This document shows, in pieces, positions 25,206 through 33,214 of a DNA stretch of 46,116 nucleotides (position 1 is its first letter; each line of letters opens with the position of its first letter). Made by a program: the position numbers and the translations under genes. This DNA comes from JAXHLG01 sp964505305. Lineage in GTDB: Bacteria; Patescibacteriota; Minisyncoccia; Moranbacterales; DUUL01. The stretch spans positions 1-46,116 of the forward strand of contig CAZDHE010000006.1 of the NCBI GenBank assembly GCA_964505305.1, written 5' to 3'. Below the pieces are notes generated by a model that saw nothing but the letters and a program-made list of their open reading frames with translations, searched no databases and had not been told where the DNA came from.

Positions 25206-25910
25206 TTATTTACCGCTACCGCTTTTAGCTTCCTTTTTTTCAACCTCTTCATTCTTATCTTCTTGAGATTGAGATTTGCCGGCTTTTCCATATCTTAGCT
25301 CCAATTCCTTGACAGCTTTTTTGGTTAAAATCAAAAACTTCTTATTTAAAATATCATAAATATTTAAATTGTCCGAATAAATGTTTTCCACATTTTCTAA
25401 ATTTCTGCTGACTCGAAAGTTCTCCTTCTCCTGTTTGTCAAAAGCCCATAAAACAGAACCGTTTAATTTCAAATTATCCAAGGCTTTTTGAGCCTCTTTG
25501 GTCTTATTTTCCAAAAAATTATTATTCTCCACTATCACCAGCTCTCCGTCAGCTAACTTTCCGCTCAAAACCATCCTGATCGCCGCCTTCTTCATTTTAA
25601 TGTTAATCTTCTTTTGATAATTCTTCTCACTCCTGGGACCAAAAGCTACGCCTCCCTTTCTCCAAATAGGATTCCTGACTGTTCCCACTCTGGCTCTTCC
25701 GGTTCCTTTTTGTCTCCATGGTTTTTGCGAAGATCCTCTTCGTTCTCCTCTGGTTTTGGTGTGAGCTGTGTTCTGCCTCCTATTGGAAGCTTGACACAAA
25801 TAAACTTGGTGAATTAGATCATCATTTCTCTCAACTCCAAAAACATCTTCTGCCAAATTCAAAGACTCTTTCTTTTCTCCGGATAATTTTTTTACGTCAA
25901 CTTTCGGCAT
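25206..25910 (-). CDS. rplD: 50S ribosomal protein uL4
   Basis: A 234-aa protein whose extended loop lines the exit tunnel. In the loop, NTAHTKTRGERRGSSQKPWR is followed by QKGTGRARVGTVRNPIWRKGG, both highly conserved. The globular part ends near residue 205, and a short Lys/Glu/Ser tail follows. In Escherichia coli L4 represses its own S10 operon; nothing here shows whether this one does. It starts with ATG at 25910, 71 bases after rplC. Confidence 0.96.
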   Translation of the reverse strand: MPKVDVKKLSGEKKESLNLAEDVFGVERNDDLIHQVYLCQASNRRQNTAHTKTRGERRGSSQKPWRQKGTGRARVGTVRNPIWRKGGVAFGPRSEKNYQKKINIKMKKAAIRMVLSGKLADGELVIVENNNFLENKTKEAQKALDNLKLNGSVLWAFDKQEKENFRVSRNLENVENIYSDNLNIYDILNKKFLILTKKAVKELELRYGKAGKSQSQEDKNEEVEKKEAKSGSGK

Positions 25911-25981
25911 ATTATTAAAATTATTCTTCTTAATTCTTTATCCCCCAACTTCCTTGGCTGTCTATATAATAAAACAATTAA

Positions 25982-26563
25982 TTATTGAGTATAAACTTTT
26001 ACTATGGAATTATTATTTCCCGGAACAGCTCCTTCGATAGCTATAATATTCTTCTCATTATCCACCATTGCTACTTCCAAGTTTTTTACCGTCTTTTGGT
26101 TGTTTCCCATTCTTCCTGCCATTTTCTTGCCCTTGAAAACCTTCTGGGGATACATACTGCCAATAGAGCCCGGTGCTCTCAAATCATGCCTGTGGCCATG
26201 ACTAGCCGGTGAACCCGCAAACCCCCATCTCTTAACTACTCCTTGAAATCCTTTGGCCTTGGTGGTTCCCGTTATAACAACTTTGTCCCCCTTTTGGAAT
26301 TGTTCAACTTTAATCGAGTCGCCAACCTTAACTTCTGAATTTTCTTCCGCCAGTTTAAACTCCCTCAGCTCTTCAATCTTACTTCCCTTTGAAGAGTCTT
26401 TTTTAATTACAGCAACTTGAACGGCTCGATATCCATCTTTCTCCTCTGTTCTAACTTGATTAACAACATTATCCGCAGCTTCTAACAAGGTAACATTGCG
26501 AGCAGCTCCGTCTTCTTCAAAAACAGTAGTCATTCCCAATTTTTTAGCCAGTATGAATTTCAT
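25982..26563 (-). CDS. rplC: 50S ribosomal protein uL3
   Basis: A 193-aa early assembly protein near the peptidyl transferase centre. It begins MKFILAKKLGMTTVFEEDG and has VITGTTKAKGFQGVVKRWGF, the GPASHGHRHDLRAPGSIG-like block (ASHGHRHDLRAPGSIG) and the GRMGNNQKTVKNLEV segment. The length is slightly short of average but complete. It is preceded by a 278-base structured spacer. Confidence 0.96.
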   Translation of the reverse strand: MKFILAKKLGMTTVFEEDGAARNVTLLEAADNVVNQVRTEEKDGYRAVQVAVIKKDSSKGSKIEELREFKLAEENSEVKVGDSIKVEQFQKGDKVVITGTTKAKGFQGVVKRWGFAGSPASHGHRHDLRAPGSIGSMYPQKVFKGKKMAGRMGNNQKTVKNLEVAMVDNEKNIIAIEGAVPGNNNSIVKVYTQ

Positions 26564-26841
26564 ATAAATAATTTAGTTCACTTTATTTTCAGGCCTAAAA
26601 CTTTTAAGCCCGATCTCGACAACCGAGATTGCTCCAATTTAAAAACCGATATTTTTATAAGGACACCTGATCAAAAGCTTTTACCGTTGCCTTATAAAAA
26701 TAATCGGCCAAAAGCTAATTCAGTATCCCGGAAGACTTTTGCCTCCTCGGACTTAAATTAGTCGTCAAATTTAATTATTTCAAATACGCTTATTTCAAAT
26801 ACATTCCCCTCCTCCTTTTTCGATCAGTAACCCGGTAGGGT
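26564..26841 (-). promoter_or_regulatory. Structured rpsJ-rplC spacer, possible r-protein leader
   Basis: The strongest element is a 17-bp stem with one bulge. On the plus strand, CCGATATTTTTATAAGG (26646-26662) is complementary to CCTTATAAAAATAATCGG (26690-26707), around a 27-base loop that contains AAAAGCTTTT. A second hairpin, ATCTCG/CGAGAT, lies near 26610-26630, and a third small one in coding orientation (GGAGG/CTTCC) near 26730-26750. This is far longer than the usual rpsJ-rplC gap. Position and structure suggest autoregulation of the rplC-onward genes or RNA processing; that is inference only. Confidence 0.5.
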
Positions 26842-27186
26842 TTACATTTTAATCTCAATTCCCACTCCGGCCGGTAAGTCAAGGTTGGTCAAATCTTCAA
26901 TAGTCTTATCCGAGGGCTCTACAATGTCTATTAATCTTTTGTGGGTTCTGACTTCGTATTGATCCCGACTATCTTCGTTGACAAAGGTGGACTTGTTGAC
27001 AGTCACTTTTTTAATAGCTGTCGGCAAGGGAACGGGGCCTACTATTTTGGCGCCGGTTCTCTGCGCGGTGTCAACTATTTTCCTTACAGATTGATCAATG
27101 ACCTTGTGGTCATAAGCCTTAACCTTGATTCTAATTCTGGTTTTCAGCTCTTGATCTTGCTGGTTGGTGGTTGCTTCTTTTGCCAT
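26842..27186 (-). CDS. rpsJ: 30S ribosomal protein uS10
   Basis: A 114-aa 30S head protein, also the NusE transcription antitermination factor in other bacteria. It has RIRIKVKAYDHKVIDQSVRKIV, the conserved GPVPLPTAIKKVTVNKSTFV, and HKRLIDIVEPSDKTIEDLTNLDLPAGV. The length is normal with a short polar N-terminal extension. It starts with ATG at 27186. It is the first gene of the S10 cluster proper and probably has its own promoter in the spacer behind rplU. Confidence 0.97.
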   Translation of the reverse strand: MAKEATTNQQDQELKTRIRIKVKAYDHKVIDQSVRKIVDTAQRTGAKIVGPVPLPTAIKKVTVNKSTFVNEDSRDQYEVRTHKRLIDIVEPSDKTIEDLTNLDLPAGVGIEIKM

Positions 27187-27263
27187 TTAATATAAAATTA
27201 ACTGATTTAGCGAACTGCTATAATACTAAAATAAAAATTACATCAAAACGTCAACTTTAAACA

Positions 27264-27301
27264 AGTTTAATATCAAAATTGAAAAAAGTCAAGACTTTTT
27301 T
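27264..27301 (-). promoter_or_regulatory. Candidate S10 promoter overlapping a weak rplU terminator
   Basis: On the minus strand TTGACT (27287-27292) and TAAACT (27264-27269) are 17 bases apart, a plausible vegetative promoter about 80 bases before rpsJ. The -35 box lies within AAAAAAGTC-AA-GACTTTTTT (27282-27301), a palindrome just after the rplU stop that may act as a weak AT-rich terminator. Confidence 0.4.
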
Positions 27302-27315
27302 TCAGCTTACTTAGC

Positions 27316-27627
27316 TTATAAATTAATCTTGACTATCTCCACCTCCGAAAGCGCTTGCCTATGGCCTTGTTTTTTCAAGTACCTCTTCTTGGGCTTTTGC
27401 TTTATGGTGATCACTTTGTCTCCTTTTTTAAAGCCCAACACCTTTCCTTGCACCTCAACATTCTCCAGCAAAGGTTTGCCGATTTTCATGTCTTTGTTGT
27501 CATAAACGCCCAAAACCTCATCAAAGGAAATTTGTTCGCCTTCCCGGGCGTCAATTTTTTCCACTTCAATTTTGTCGCCCTCTTTAACTTTATATTGTTT
27601 TCCGCCTGTTCTGATTACTGCAAACAT
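27316..27627 (-). CDS. rplU: 50S ribosomal protein bL21
   Basis: A 103-aa 23S rRNA-binding protein. The frame extends upstream to 27723, but homologues start MFAVIRTGGKQYKV-like, so the ATG at 27625-27627 is chosen. The block KVLGFKKGDKVITIKQKPKKRYLKKQGHRQ-type end, visible as KKRYLKKQGHRQ, is typical. In most bacteria rpmA (bL27) follows; here the next gene is rpsJ and no rpmA is in the window. The insertion sequence lies just upstream, beginning 83 bases before the start. Confidence 0.95.
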   Translation of the reverse strand: MFAVIRTGGKQYKVKEGDKIEVEKIDAREGEQISFDEVLGVYDNKDMKIGKPLLENVEVQGKVLGFKKGDKVITIKQKPKKRYLKKQGHRQALSEVEIVKINL

Positions 27628-27673
27628 TTTACTTAAATTCAAATAATTATTATTAACCATCAAACGTTTTCCA

Positions 27674-27701
27674 GTATTACAAAAAAAATAAAATATGTCA
27701 A
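27674..27701 (-). promoter_or_regulatory. Candidate rplU promoter beside the insertion site
   Basis: On the minus strand TTGACA (27696-27701) is followed after 16 bases by TAATAC (27674-27679). The -10 match is weak. The target duplication of the insertion sequence begins at 27705, three bases upstream of the -35 box, so the promoter core was left intact. Confidence 0.35.
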
Positions 27702-27712
27702 ATCCACGAATT

Positions 27713-27766
27713 AAATCATCCAAAACCTAAGTTTAACACTGGTCGATAAATCATTAAAAATCTAAG
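27713..27766 (+). repeat. Left-end paired repeats of the insertion sequence
   Basis: AAATCATCCAAAACCTAAG (27713-27731) and AAATCATTAAAAATCTAAG (27748-27766) are direct copies 35 bases apart. The inner copy lies close to the transposase start, so transposase binding could also control its own expression. Confidence 0.8.
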
Positions 27767-27799
27767 CTTAAGATAACTAACAATTAAGGTTATCTTAAA

Positions 27800-28935
27800 A
27801 TGAAAATGAGTTTATCAACTAGAAAAGAACTAATCAAGAAAGCTAAGGCCAGATATTTGAAATCAGACAAAAAAGAGAAGACGGGTATTTTGGATGAATT
27901 ATGCAAAAACACGGAACTTAATAGAAATTATCTTTACCAATTGCTTTCCCCCAAGAAAGATCTCGATTATGCAAATCCCATTAACAGAAAAAGGCGGGAA
28001 GTTTATGGACCGGAGGTAATTGTGAAACTAAAAAGGATCTGGGAACTATTCGACTATCCCTGCGGACAGAATCTGGCTCCGATGATGGAAGAGTATATTG
28101 CTGTTTTAGAAAAATGGAAAGAGATGTCTTGTTCTTTGGAGATTAAAAACAAGTTAATTTCAATATCCTCTGCTACCATTGATCGGAGACTGAAAAGAAG
28201 CAAGGATTGTCTTAAAAAGAAAATCTTTTCCACTACCAAGCCGGGCAGTATGCTAAAAAAGCAGATTCCCATCAAAACATCATCTTGGGATGAAAAGAGA
28301 CCGGGGTTTGGAGAGTTAGACACCGTAGCTCATTGCGGAGACTCCGCTTCCGGAGAATTTATTAATTCTCTTACTTATACGGATATCTTGACCCAGTGGA
28401 CTGAATCTGTTGCTGTTATGGGAAAAGCTCAGATAAGGATTAGAAGCGGCTTGGAAGACATTGAAAAAAGATTGCCTTTTCCTCTTTTGGGAATTGATCC
28501 GGATAATGGAGGAGAGTTTATCAATTGGCAATTGTATCGGCATTGTATTGAAAAAAACATTGAGTTTACCAGAGGAAGACCTTACAAGAAAAACGATAAT
28601 GCTCACATTGAACAGAAAAATTGGACTCATGTCAGAAAACTGATAGGATATAGTAGGCTGGATAAAGATTTTCAGCTGGTGCTGTTAAATAGCCTGTATT
28701 TGAATGAATGGAGATTGTATAAAAACTTCTTCATTCCTAATAAGAAATTAATCTCTAAAAAAGAATAGGCACAAGAATTGTTAAAAAGTTTGATACTCCC
28801 AGAACACCTTATCGGAGAATTCTGGATTGTGGAGATATCTCTGATAAAACTAAAAAGAAATTAACTGCTGTTTATGATAATATTAATCCGGTAGCGTTAA
28901 AGAAAAGTATTGATAAAAAATTAAGTAAAATTTAA
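27800..28935 (+). pseudogene. DDE (Rve-type) transposase, frameshifted near the C-terminus
   Basis: The open frame runs 27800-28768 (322 aa). It has an N-terminal helical region that is probably DNA-binding, and a catalytic core with Asp174 (FGELDTVAHCG), Asp235 (GIDPDNGGEF) and Glu271 (NAHIEQKNW); the last two are 35 residues apart, as in DDE(35)E enzymes. After LISKKE the frame stops. In the next frame, RIGTRIVKKFDTPRTPYRRI continues the protein family to a TAA at 28933-28935, adding about 57 residues. The junction is a run of six A at 28757-28762, and a seventh A would restore one frame of about 378 aa. This is either a one-base loss or slippage in the A-run. The classic AAAAAAG slip heptamer is out of phase here, so a disabling deletion seems more likely. 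Confidence 0.85.
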
Positions 28936-28968
28936 TCTTTAAATCTGATAATTTTAATTGTTATTATC

Positions 28969-29026
28969 CTTAGATTTTAAATGATAAATCGAATCGCTCT
29001 ATCCTTAGGTTTTTAAATGATGTATC
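28969..29026 (-). repeat. Right-end paired repeats of the insertion sequence
   Basis: CTTAGATTTTAAATGATAAA (from 28969) and CTTAGGTTTTTAAATGATG (from 29004) are the inverted counterparts of the left pair, again 35 bases apart. Confidence 0.8.
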
Positions 29027-29030
29027 ACGA

Positions 29031-29635
29031 TCCAAAAACCATATCTTTTCAACCTTTCCCAATATAAAGGGGCAAGAAGTAAGAAGTAAGAGTGAGAAAA
29101 CCCAAAGCCCAAAGCCCAAAACCCAAATATCAAATCAAATCCAAAGGTCAAAGGCTAAAAAGTCAAATCAAATCCAAAGGTCAAATATCAAATATCAAAA
29201 GTCAAAATTTGACATTTGACATTTGGGTTTTGGGTTTTCTCACTCTCTTGCTTCTTACCCCTTGCTTCTTGCTTCTTAATTCTTGCTTCTTGCTCCTTAC
29301 TACTTAATTCTTGCTTCTAATTCTTGCTTCTTGCACTTATTGACAAATATCTTCCCGTCCGCCCCTAAACCCGACAATCAGTGTTTGTCGTATTTAGCTA
29401 TAAAAAGGGCAAGTTTGGGAAATCCAAAGGTCAATCCCTTGCTCCTTGCTCCTTTTTTTCTTGCTCCTTACTTCTTAATAATTTGTCATTTGGGCAGGTT
29501 TGTCATTTGACATTGATTTGTAATTTGAGCTTTGAACTTTGTCCCGAGTACTCGGGATTGATTTTTGAGTTTCCCTTCCCTCTGCTTCTTGATTTTAAGA
29601 ATTTTGTATGAAATAATAAAAAGGTGAAAAATTCC
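29031..29635. repeat. Repeat-rich non-coding region
   Basis: About 600 bases with no gene. An imperfect inverted repeat has arms at about 29072-29135 and 29208-29265; the best part is AGTGAGAAAACCCAAA at 29091-29106 against 29229-29244. Between the arms run short units such as CAAATCAAATCCAAAGGTC and AAATATCAAATATCAAA. To the right are pyrimidine series such as CTTGCTTCTTGCTTCTTA (29261-29278), shared with two other sites. A palindrome family member lies at 29366-29396, and TCCCGAGTACTCGGGA (29542-29557) is a perfect 16-bp palindrome. Confidence 0.75.
29366..29396. repeat. 31-base palindromic repeat, copy 2
   Basis: The same length and outline as 13908-13938: it begins TAAACCCGACAA, has GTGTTTGTCG in the right arm and ends TATTTA. 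About six bases differ from copy 1, and two of these weaken the outer stem. Confidence 0.7.
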
Positions 29636-29685
29636 ACTCGACTTCTTCTTTGTATAGAATGAACATTGTCGAGTCTCTCTCTTTA
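29636..29685 (+). promoter_or_regulatory. Hairpin in the pheS leader
   Basis: ACTCGAC (29636-29642) and GTCGAGT (29668-29674) form a perfect 7-bp stem, followed by a CTCTCTCTTTATT run about 65 bases before the pheS start. It could attenuate pheST or end stray transcription from the repeat region. The loop contains TTCTTCTTT, three Phe codons in one frame, but that frame has no start codon. Confidence 0.4.
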
Positions 29686-29749
29686 TTAGGTTATTAAGAA
29701 ATTCTCTTTATAAATTTTATTTTTTTAACTTTAAAATATTTTACGCTCT

Positions 29750-30802
29750 ATGAAATTATCCAAAGAAAAGCTTCAGCAGATTCAGAAGGAATTTTATGAG
29801 GAGCTTCAAAAAGTCGGATCTAACATAGATGAACTGGAAAAAATAAGAAATAAATATTTAGGAAGAAAAAGCTTTTTCAATTCTTTGATTAAGGAATTAA
29901 AAAATTTAAGCGAAGAAAGCAAAAAAGAATTGGGTCCTTTGGCAAATCAGATCAAAGAAGAAATTAGGAATTCCATCGAAGAAACCGGAAATAAGTTAAA
30001 AAAAGGAGAAAGATTCGATAAGAGCAAATTAGATGTAACCGCTCCCGGAAAAAAGAAAAAGATAGGCCGCCTCAACGTCTTATCCAAAACGCAGAGAGAC
30101 ATTGAGAATATTTTTGTTTCTATGGGGTTTGAAATTGCCGACGGACCGGAAGTGGAGAACGAATGGTACAATTTTGACGCTCTTAACATCCCATCCGATC
30201 ACCCCGCTCGAGACCTTTGGGACACTTTCTGGTTTAAACAAAAAACTCACCTGAAAAACGGCGAAGAAAGCAGGCTATTGGCAAGAACCCACACCTCCAA
30301 TGTCCAGGTGCGGTATATGGAAAAAAACAAGCCTCCTTTTAAAATAGTAATCCCCGGAAAAGCCTACCGATACGAAGCCACGGACGCCAATCACGAACAT
30401 TCTTTTGGTCAATTTGAAGCATTGGTGGTAGGAGATGAAATAAATACGGCTAACTTTAAGGATATAGCCGGGAAATTTTTTAGCGCCTATTTTGAACAAG
30501 ATACGAAAATCCGCCTACGCCCCAGTTATTTCCCTTTCACCGAGCCCAGCTTTGAATTTGACATCTCCTGCACGGTTTGCAAAGGAAAAGGATGCTCCAC
30601 CTGCAAAGAAAGCGGCTGGCTGGAGATTGGAGGATGCGGAATGGTTAATCAGCGCGTTTTCCGAGCAGCCGGTTATCCAAAAGGTAAATATCAAGGATTC
30701 GCTTGGGGTTTCGGTTTGGAGAGACTGGCTCTAATGAAGCATCGCATTAGCGATATTCGCTTTTTCAGAAGCGGAGATTTGAGATTTATCAGACAATTTT
30801 AA
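29750..30802 (+). CDS. pheS: Phenylalanyl-tRNA synthetase alpha subunit
   Basis: A 350-aa catalytic class II subunit of the alpha2-beta2 enzyme that charges tRNA-Phe. The N-terminal 85 residues or so form the tRNA-binding coiled coil. Motif-type blocks follow: ADGPEVENEWYNFDALNIP, LARTHTSNVQVRYM and GKAYRYEATDANHEHSFGQFE. A cysteine-rich CTVCKGKGCSTCKESGWLEI precedes the motif 3 region FAWGFGLERLALMKHRISDI. The length is normal. It lies 18 bases before pheT, giving a standard pheST operon. It starts with ATG at 29750 with no Shine-Dalgarno sequence. Confidence 0.97.
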   Translation: MKLSKEKLQQIQKEFYEELQKVGSNIDELEKIRNKYLGRKSFFNSLIKELKNLSEESKKELGPLANQIKEEIRNSIEETGNKLKKGERFDKSKLDVTAPGKKKKIGRLNVLSKTQRDIENIFVSMGFEIADGPEVENEWYNFDALNIPSDHPARDLWDTFWFKQKTHLKNGEESRLLARTHTSNVQVRYMEKNKPPFKIVIPGKAYRYEATDANHEHSFGQFEALVVGDEINTANFKDIAGKFFSAYFEQDTKIRLRPSYFPFTEPSFEFDISCTVCKGKGCSTCKESGWLEIGGCGMVNQRVFRAAGYPKGKYQGFAWGFGLERLALMKHRISDIRFFRSGDLRFIRQF

Positions 30803-30820
30803 TCTTTAACCAACACCGCA

Positions 30821-33214
30821 ATGAAATTTTCTTATAATTGGCTCAAGGAGCTTTCAAAAACTAAAAAAACACCGCAGGAGTTAAGCGAAATGGTAATGCT
30901 CAAAGGTTTTGAACTGGAAGAAATTACTGATTTGAAGAAGCAGTTTAGAGGTTTTATAGTGGGAGAAATTAAAAAAATCCGCCGGCACGAAGATGCCGAC
31001 AACTTACAAATAGCCCTGGTAGATATGGGTAGCTTTGGCACAGATACTGAAATCGTCTGCGGAGCGGATAATATTTATGAAGGAATGAAAGTCCCCGTGG
31101 CTTTACCCGGCGCTGTTTTGCCTCAAAGCAAAATGGAGATAAAAGAAACTAAAATCAGAGGAGAAAAATCCAAAGGAATGCTTTGCTCAGAAGACGAACT
31201 GGGAATAGGAAAGGATAAATCCGGAATATTGGAGCTCGATAAAAAACTTAAACCGGGAGTCGAATTAACAGAAGCTCTTAAACTGGAAGACAAAAGCTTA
31301 GATTTTGACATATTGCCCAACAGAGCTCACGATTGCCTGGGCCATCGAGGAGTAGCCAGAGAAATCGCAGCTATGGAAGGAACAAAATTTGAGGCAAAAG
31401 ATAAGCAAGCCCGTTTCAAGAAATCCAAGTCCGAGGGTGAATTTTTGCAAATTAAAATTAAAGAAAAGAAACTGTGTCCTCGATATACAGCGGCTGTTTT
31501 GAAAAATGTCAAAGTTAAGCCATCTCCCGGCTGGATGAAAACCAGGTTGATATCTTGCGGCTTAGAGCCAATAAACAACATCGTTGACATCACCAATTAT
31601 GTCATGCTGGAAACGGGAAATCCTCTGCATGCTTTTGATAAAGAAAAAATAGACCCCGAGTCTCCTTCCCAAAAAAGTATTTTTGTAAGAAAAGCAAAAA
31701 AAGACGAGAAGCTGGAACTTTTAGACGGAACTGCTCTAAAGCTTTCAGCAGAAGACCTGGTTATTGCAGACAATCAAAAACCCTTGGCCTTGGCCGGAAT
31801 CAAAGGAGGAAAAGATTCCGGAATAAACAATAACACTTCAGAAATAGTCCTGGAAGCGGCTAATTTCAACGCTTTAAATACAAGAAAGACTAGGCAAAGA
31901 CACAATATCCAAACCGATTCTCAGGCCAGATTTGAAAAAAACCTCAGCCCCGCCCTGGCATCAGAAGCACTTTCAAAATCGATAGAACTACTGGAGAAAT
32001 ATGCCGGAGCAAAAACCGAGGAAGTCTTGGAGCAAAATTTCAGCAAACAAGAAAAAGAAGAAGTGGAAGTGGATTTTTCCAAGATTGAAAAACTCTTGGG
32101 AATCAAAATTGATAAGAAAAAGGCTTTAAAAATACTGACTAATCTTGGTTTTGAAATGGAAATGGAAGATGAAATCAAAGGCTCGGCAAAAATCCCATAT
32201 TGGAGAATGGACATTGAAGGTCACAATGATTTAGCTGAAGAAATAGGCCGAATAATCGGGTACGACCAAATTAAGCCCAAACCCCTTCTGGCGGAAGTCA
32301 ATGAACCAAAACGCAACCGGCAAAGAAAACTGGAATGGAAAATAAAAGACCTCTTGTTGGGGCTGGGTTTTGACGAAATGATTAATTATTCTTTCTATGG
32401 AGAAAAAGAGAAAGCTTTGTGTCGGGAAGAATCCGATCACCTGGAACTGGAAAACCCTATAGCCTCAGATAAAAAATTTATGAGAAAAACTCTCCTGCCC
32501 GGCTTAGCTGAAAATGCTTCCTTAAATCGCAAAAATTTTAAAGAATTTTCTTTATTTGAAATCGCTCGCATTTATAGCAAGAAAAATCCGGGAGTAGAGC
32601 CAATTAAGGTTTCCGGTGTCTGTTTCAACAAAGAATTCAAAAAAGATGAATTGTTTTTTGAAACCAAGGGAGCGATTGAAGCCTTGCTGGAACGCCTCAC
32701 CGGTCAAGAAGCCGTCTTTTTGCCCAAAATGGAAAAGACCAAGAAAAAAAGTTTTCTTCAATCGGAAGAGAAAGCGGCTATTTACATAGGAAAACAAACA
32801 ATTGGAGAAATGGGATTAATTTCTTCTGAAGCGGCCAAGCTTTACAAAATCAAAGAACCCGTCTGTTTTTTTGAGTTAGATATGGAAACTATTGCTAAAA
32901 ATATTCCTCAAAACAATTATTTCCGGGAAATTCCAAAATTCCCCTCGGTTTCCAGGGACTTGGCCATATATATCCCTGAAGATCTTTCTTATTGGGAGAT
33001 CAAAAAAAGCATCCGGGAAGCGGGAGGAAAAAATTTACGGCAACTAGAATTGTTCGACACCTACCAAAACAAAAAAACCGGGAAAAAATCTCTCGCTTTT
33101 CACTTAAAATTAGCCCATCCCAAAAAAACTTTATCAGGGGAAGATGCTGACAAAATAATGAATGAAATTATTAAAAAAGTTGAATCAACCGGAGCGGAAG
33201 TAAGAAAAAATTAA
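30821..33214 (+). CDS. pheT: Phenylalanyl-tRNA synthetase beta subunit
   Basis: A 797-aa partner of PheS, containing the editing site and tRNA-binding modules. Order: N-terminal EMAP-like RNA-binding domain (FIVGEIKKIRRHEDADNLQI), B3/B4 editing domain (GLEPINNIVDITNYVMLETG, LALAGIKGG), B5 domain, catalytic-like core, and the C-terminal FDX-ACB anticodon domain (FREIPKFPSVSRDLAIYIP through LAFHLKLAHPKKTLSGED). The length is normal. Its TAA overlaps the ATG of rnhB by one base, so translation of rnhB is probably coupled to it. Confidence 0.97.
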   Translation: MKFSYNWLKELSKTKKTPQELSEMVMLKGFELEEITDLKKQFRGFIVGEIKKIRRHEDADNLQIALVDMGSFGTDTEIVCGADNIYEGMKVPVALPGAVLPQSKMEIKETKIRGEKSKGMLCSEDELGIGKDKSGILELDKKLKPGVELTEALKLEDKSLDFDILPNRAHDCLGHRGVAREIAAMEGTKFEAKDKQARFKKSKSEGEFLQIKIKEKKLCPRYTAAVLKNVKVKPSPGWMKTRLISCGLEPINNIVDITNYVMLETGNPLHAFDKEKIDPESPSQKSIFVRKAKKDEKLELLDGTALKLSAEDLVIADNQKPLALAGIKGGKDSGINNNTSEIVLEAANFNALNTRKTRQRHNIQTDSQARFEKNLSPALASEALSKSIELLEKYAGAKTEEVLEQNFSKQEKEEVEVDFSKIEKLLGIKIDKKKALKILTNLGFEMEMEDEIKGSAKIPYWRMDIEGHNDLAEEIGRIIGYDQIKPKPLLAEVNEPKRNRQRKLEWKIKDLLLGLGFDEMINYSFYGEKEKALCREESDHLELENPIASDKKFMRKTLLPGLAENASLNRKNFKEFSLFEIARIYSKKNPGVEPIKVSGVCFNKEFKKDELFFETKGAIEALLERLTGQEAVFLPKMEKTKKKSFLQSEEKAAIYIGKQTIGEMGLISSEAAKLYKIKEPVCFFELDMETIAKNIPQNNYFREIPKFPSVSRDLAIYIPEDLSYWEIKKSIREAGGKNLRQLELFDTYQNKKTGKKSLAFHLKLAHPKKTLSGEDADKIMNEIIKKVESTGAEVRKN

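Larger units (their letters stand above)
27705..29030 (+). mobile_element. Insertion sequence with 5-bp target duplication
   Basis: The element spans 27710-29025 (1316 bp), flanked by CACGA on both sides (27705-27709 and 29026-29030). Its ends are imperfect inverted repeats of 22 bases, both finishing in AAAACCTAAG on the inward side. A second related repeat lies exactly 35 bases further in at each end. The left copies are at 27713-27731 and 27748-27766; the right copies begin at 28969 and 29004. It carries one DDE transposase gene, which is frameshifted. The transposase family resembles Rve-type integrases of not-yet-classified insertion sequences common in CPR genomes; the exact family was not determined. 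Intact duplications suggest a fairly recent insertion. Confidence 0.85.

Noticed and set aside
28750..28770. Programmed -1 frameshift in the transposase
   Set aside because: The six-A run is read AAA AAA G in the zero frame, which is not the phase of an A AAA AAG slip site. A lost base is simpler, though slippage is not excluded.
29031..29635. CRISPR array
   Set aside because: The repeats are short, irregular and without unique spacers of constant length, and no cas genes are near.
29630..29675. Phe leader peptide controlling pheST
   Set aside because: Three Phe codons (TTC TTC TTT) are present, but that frame is preceded by TGA with no start codon in between.
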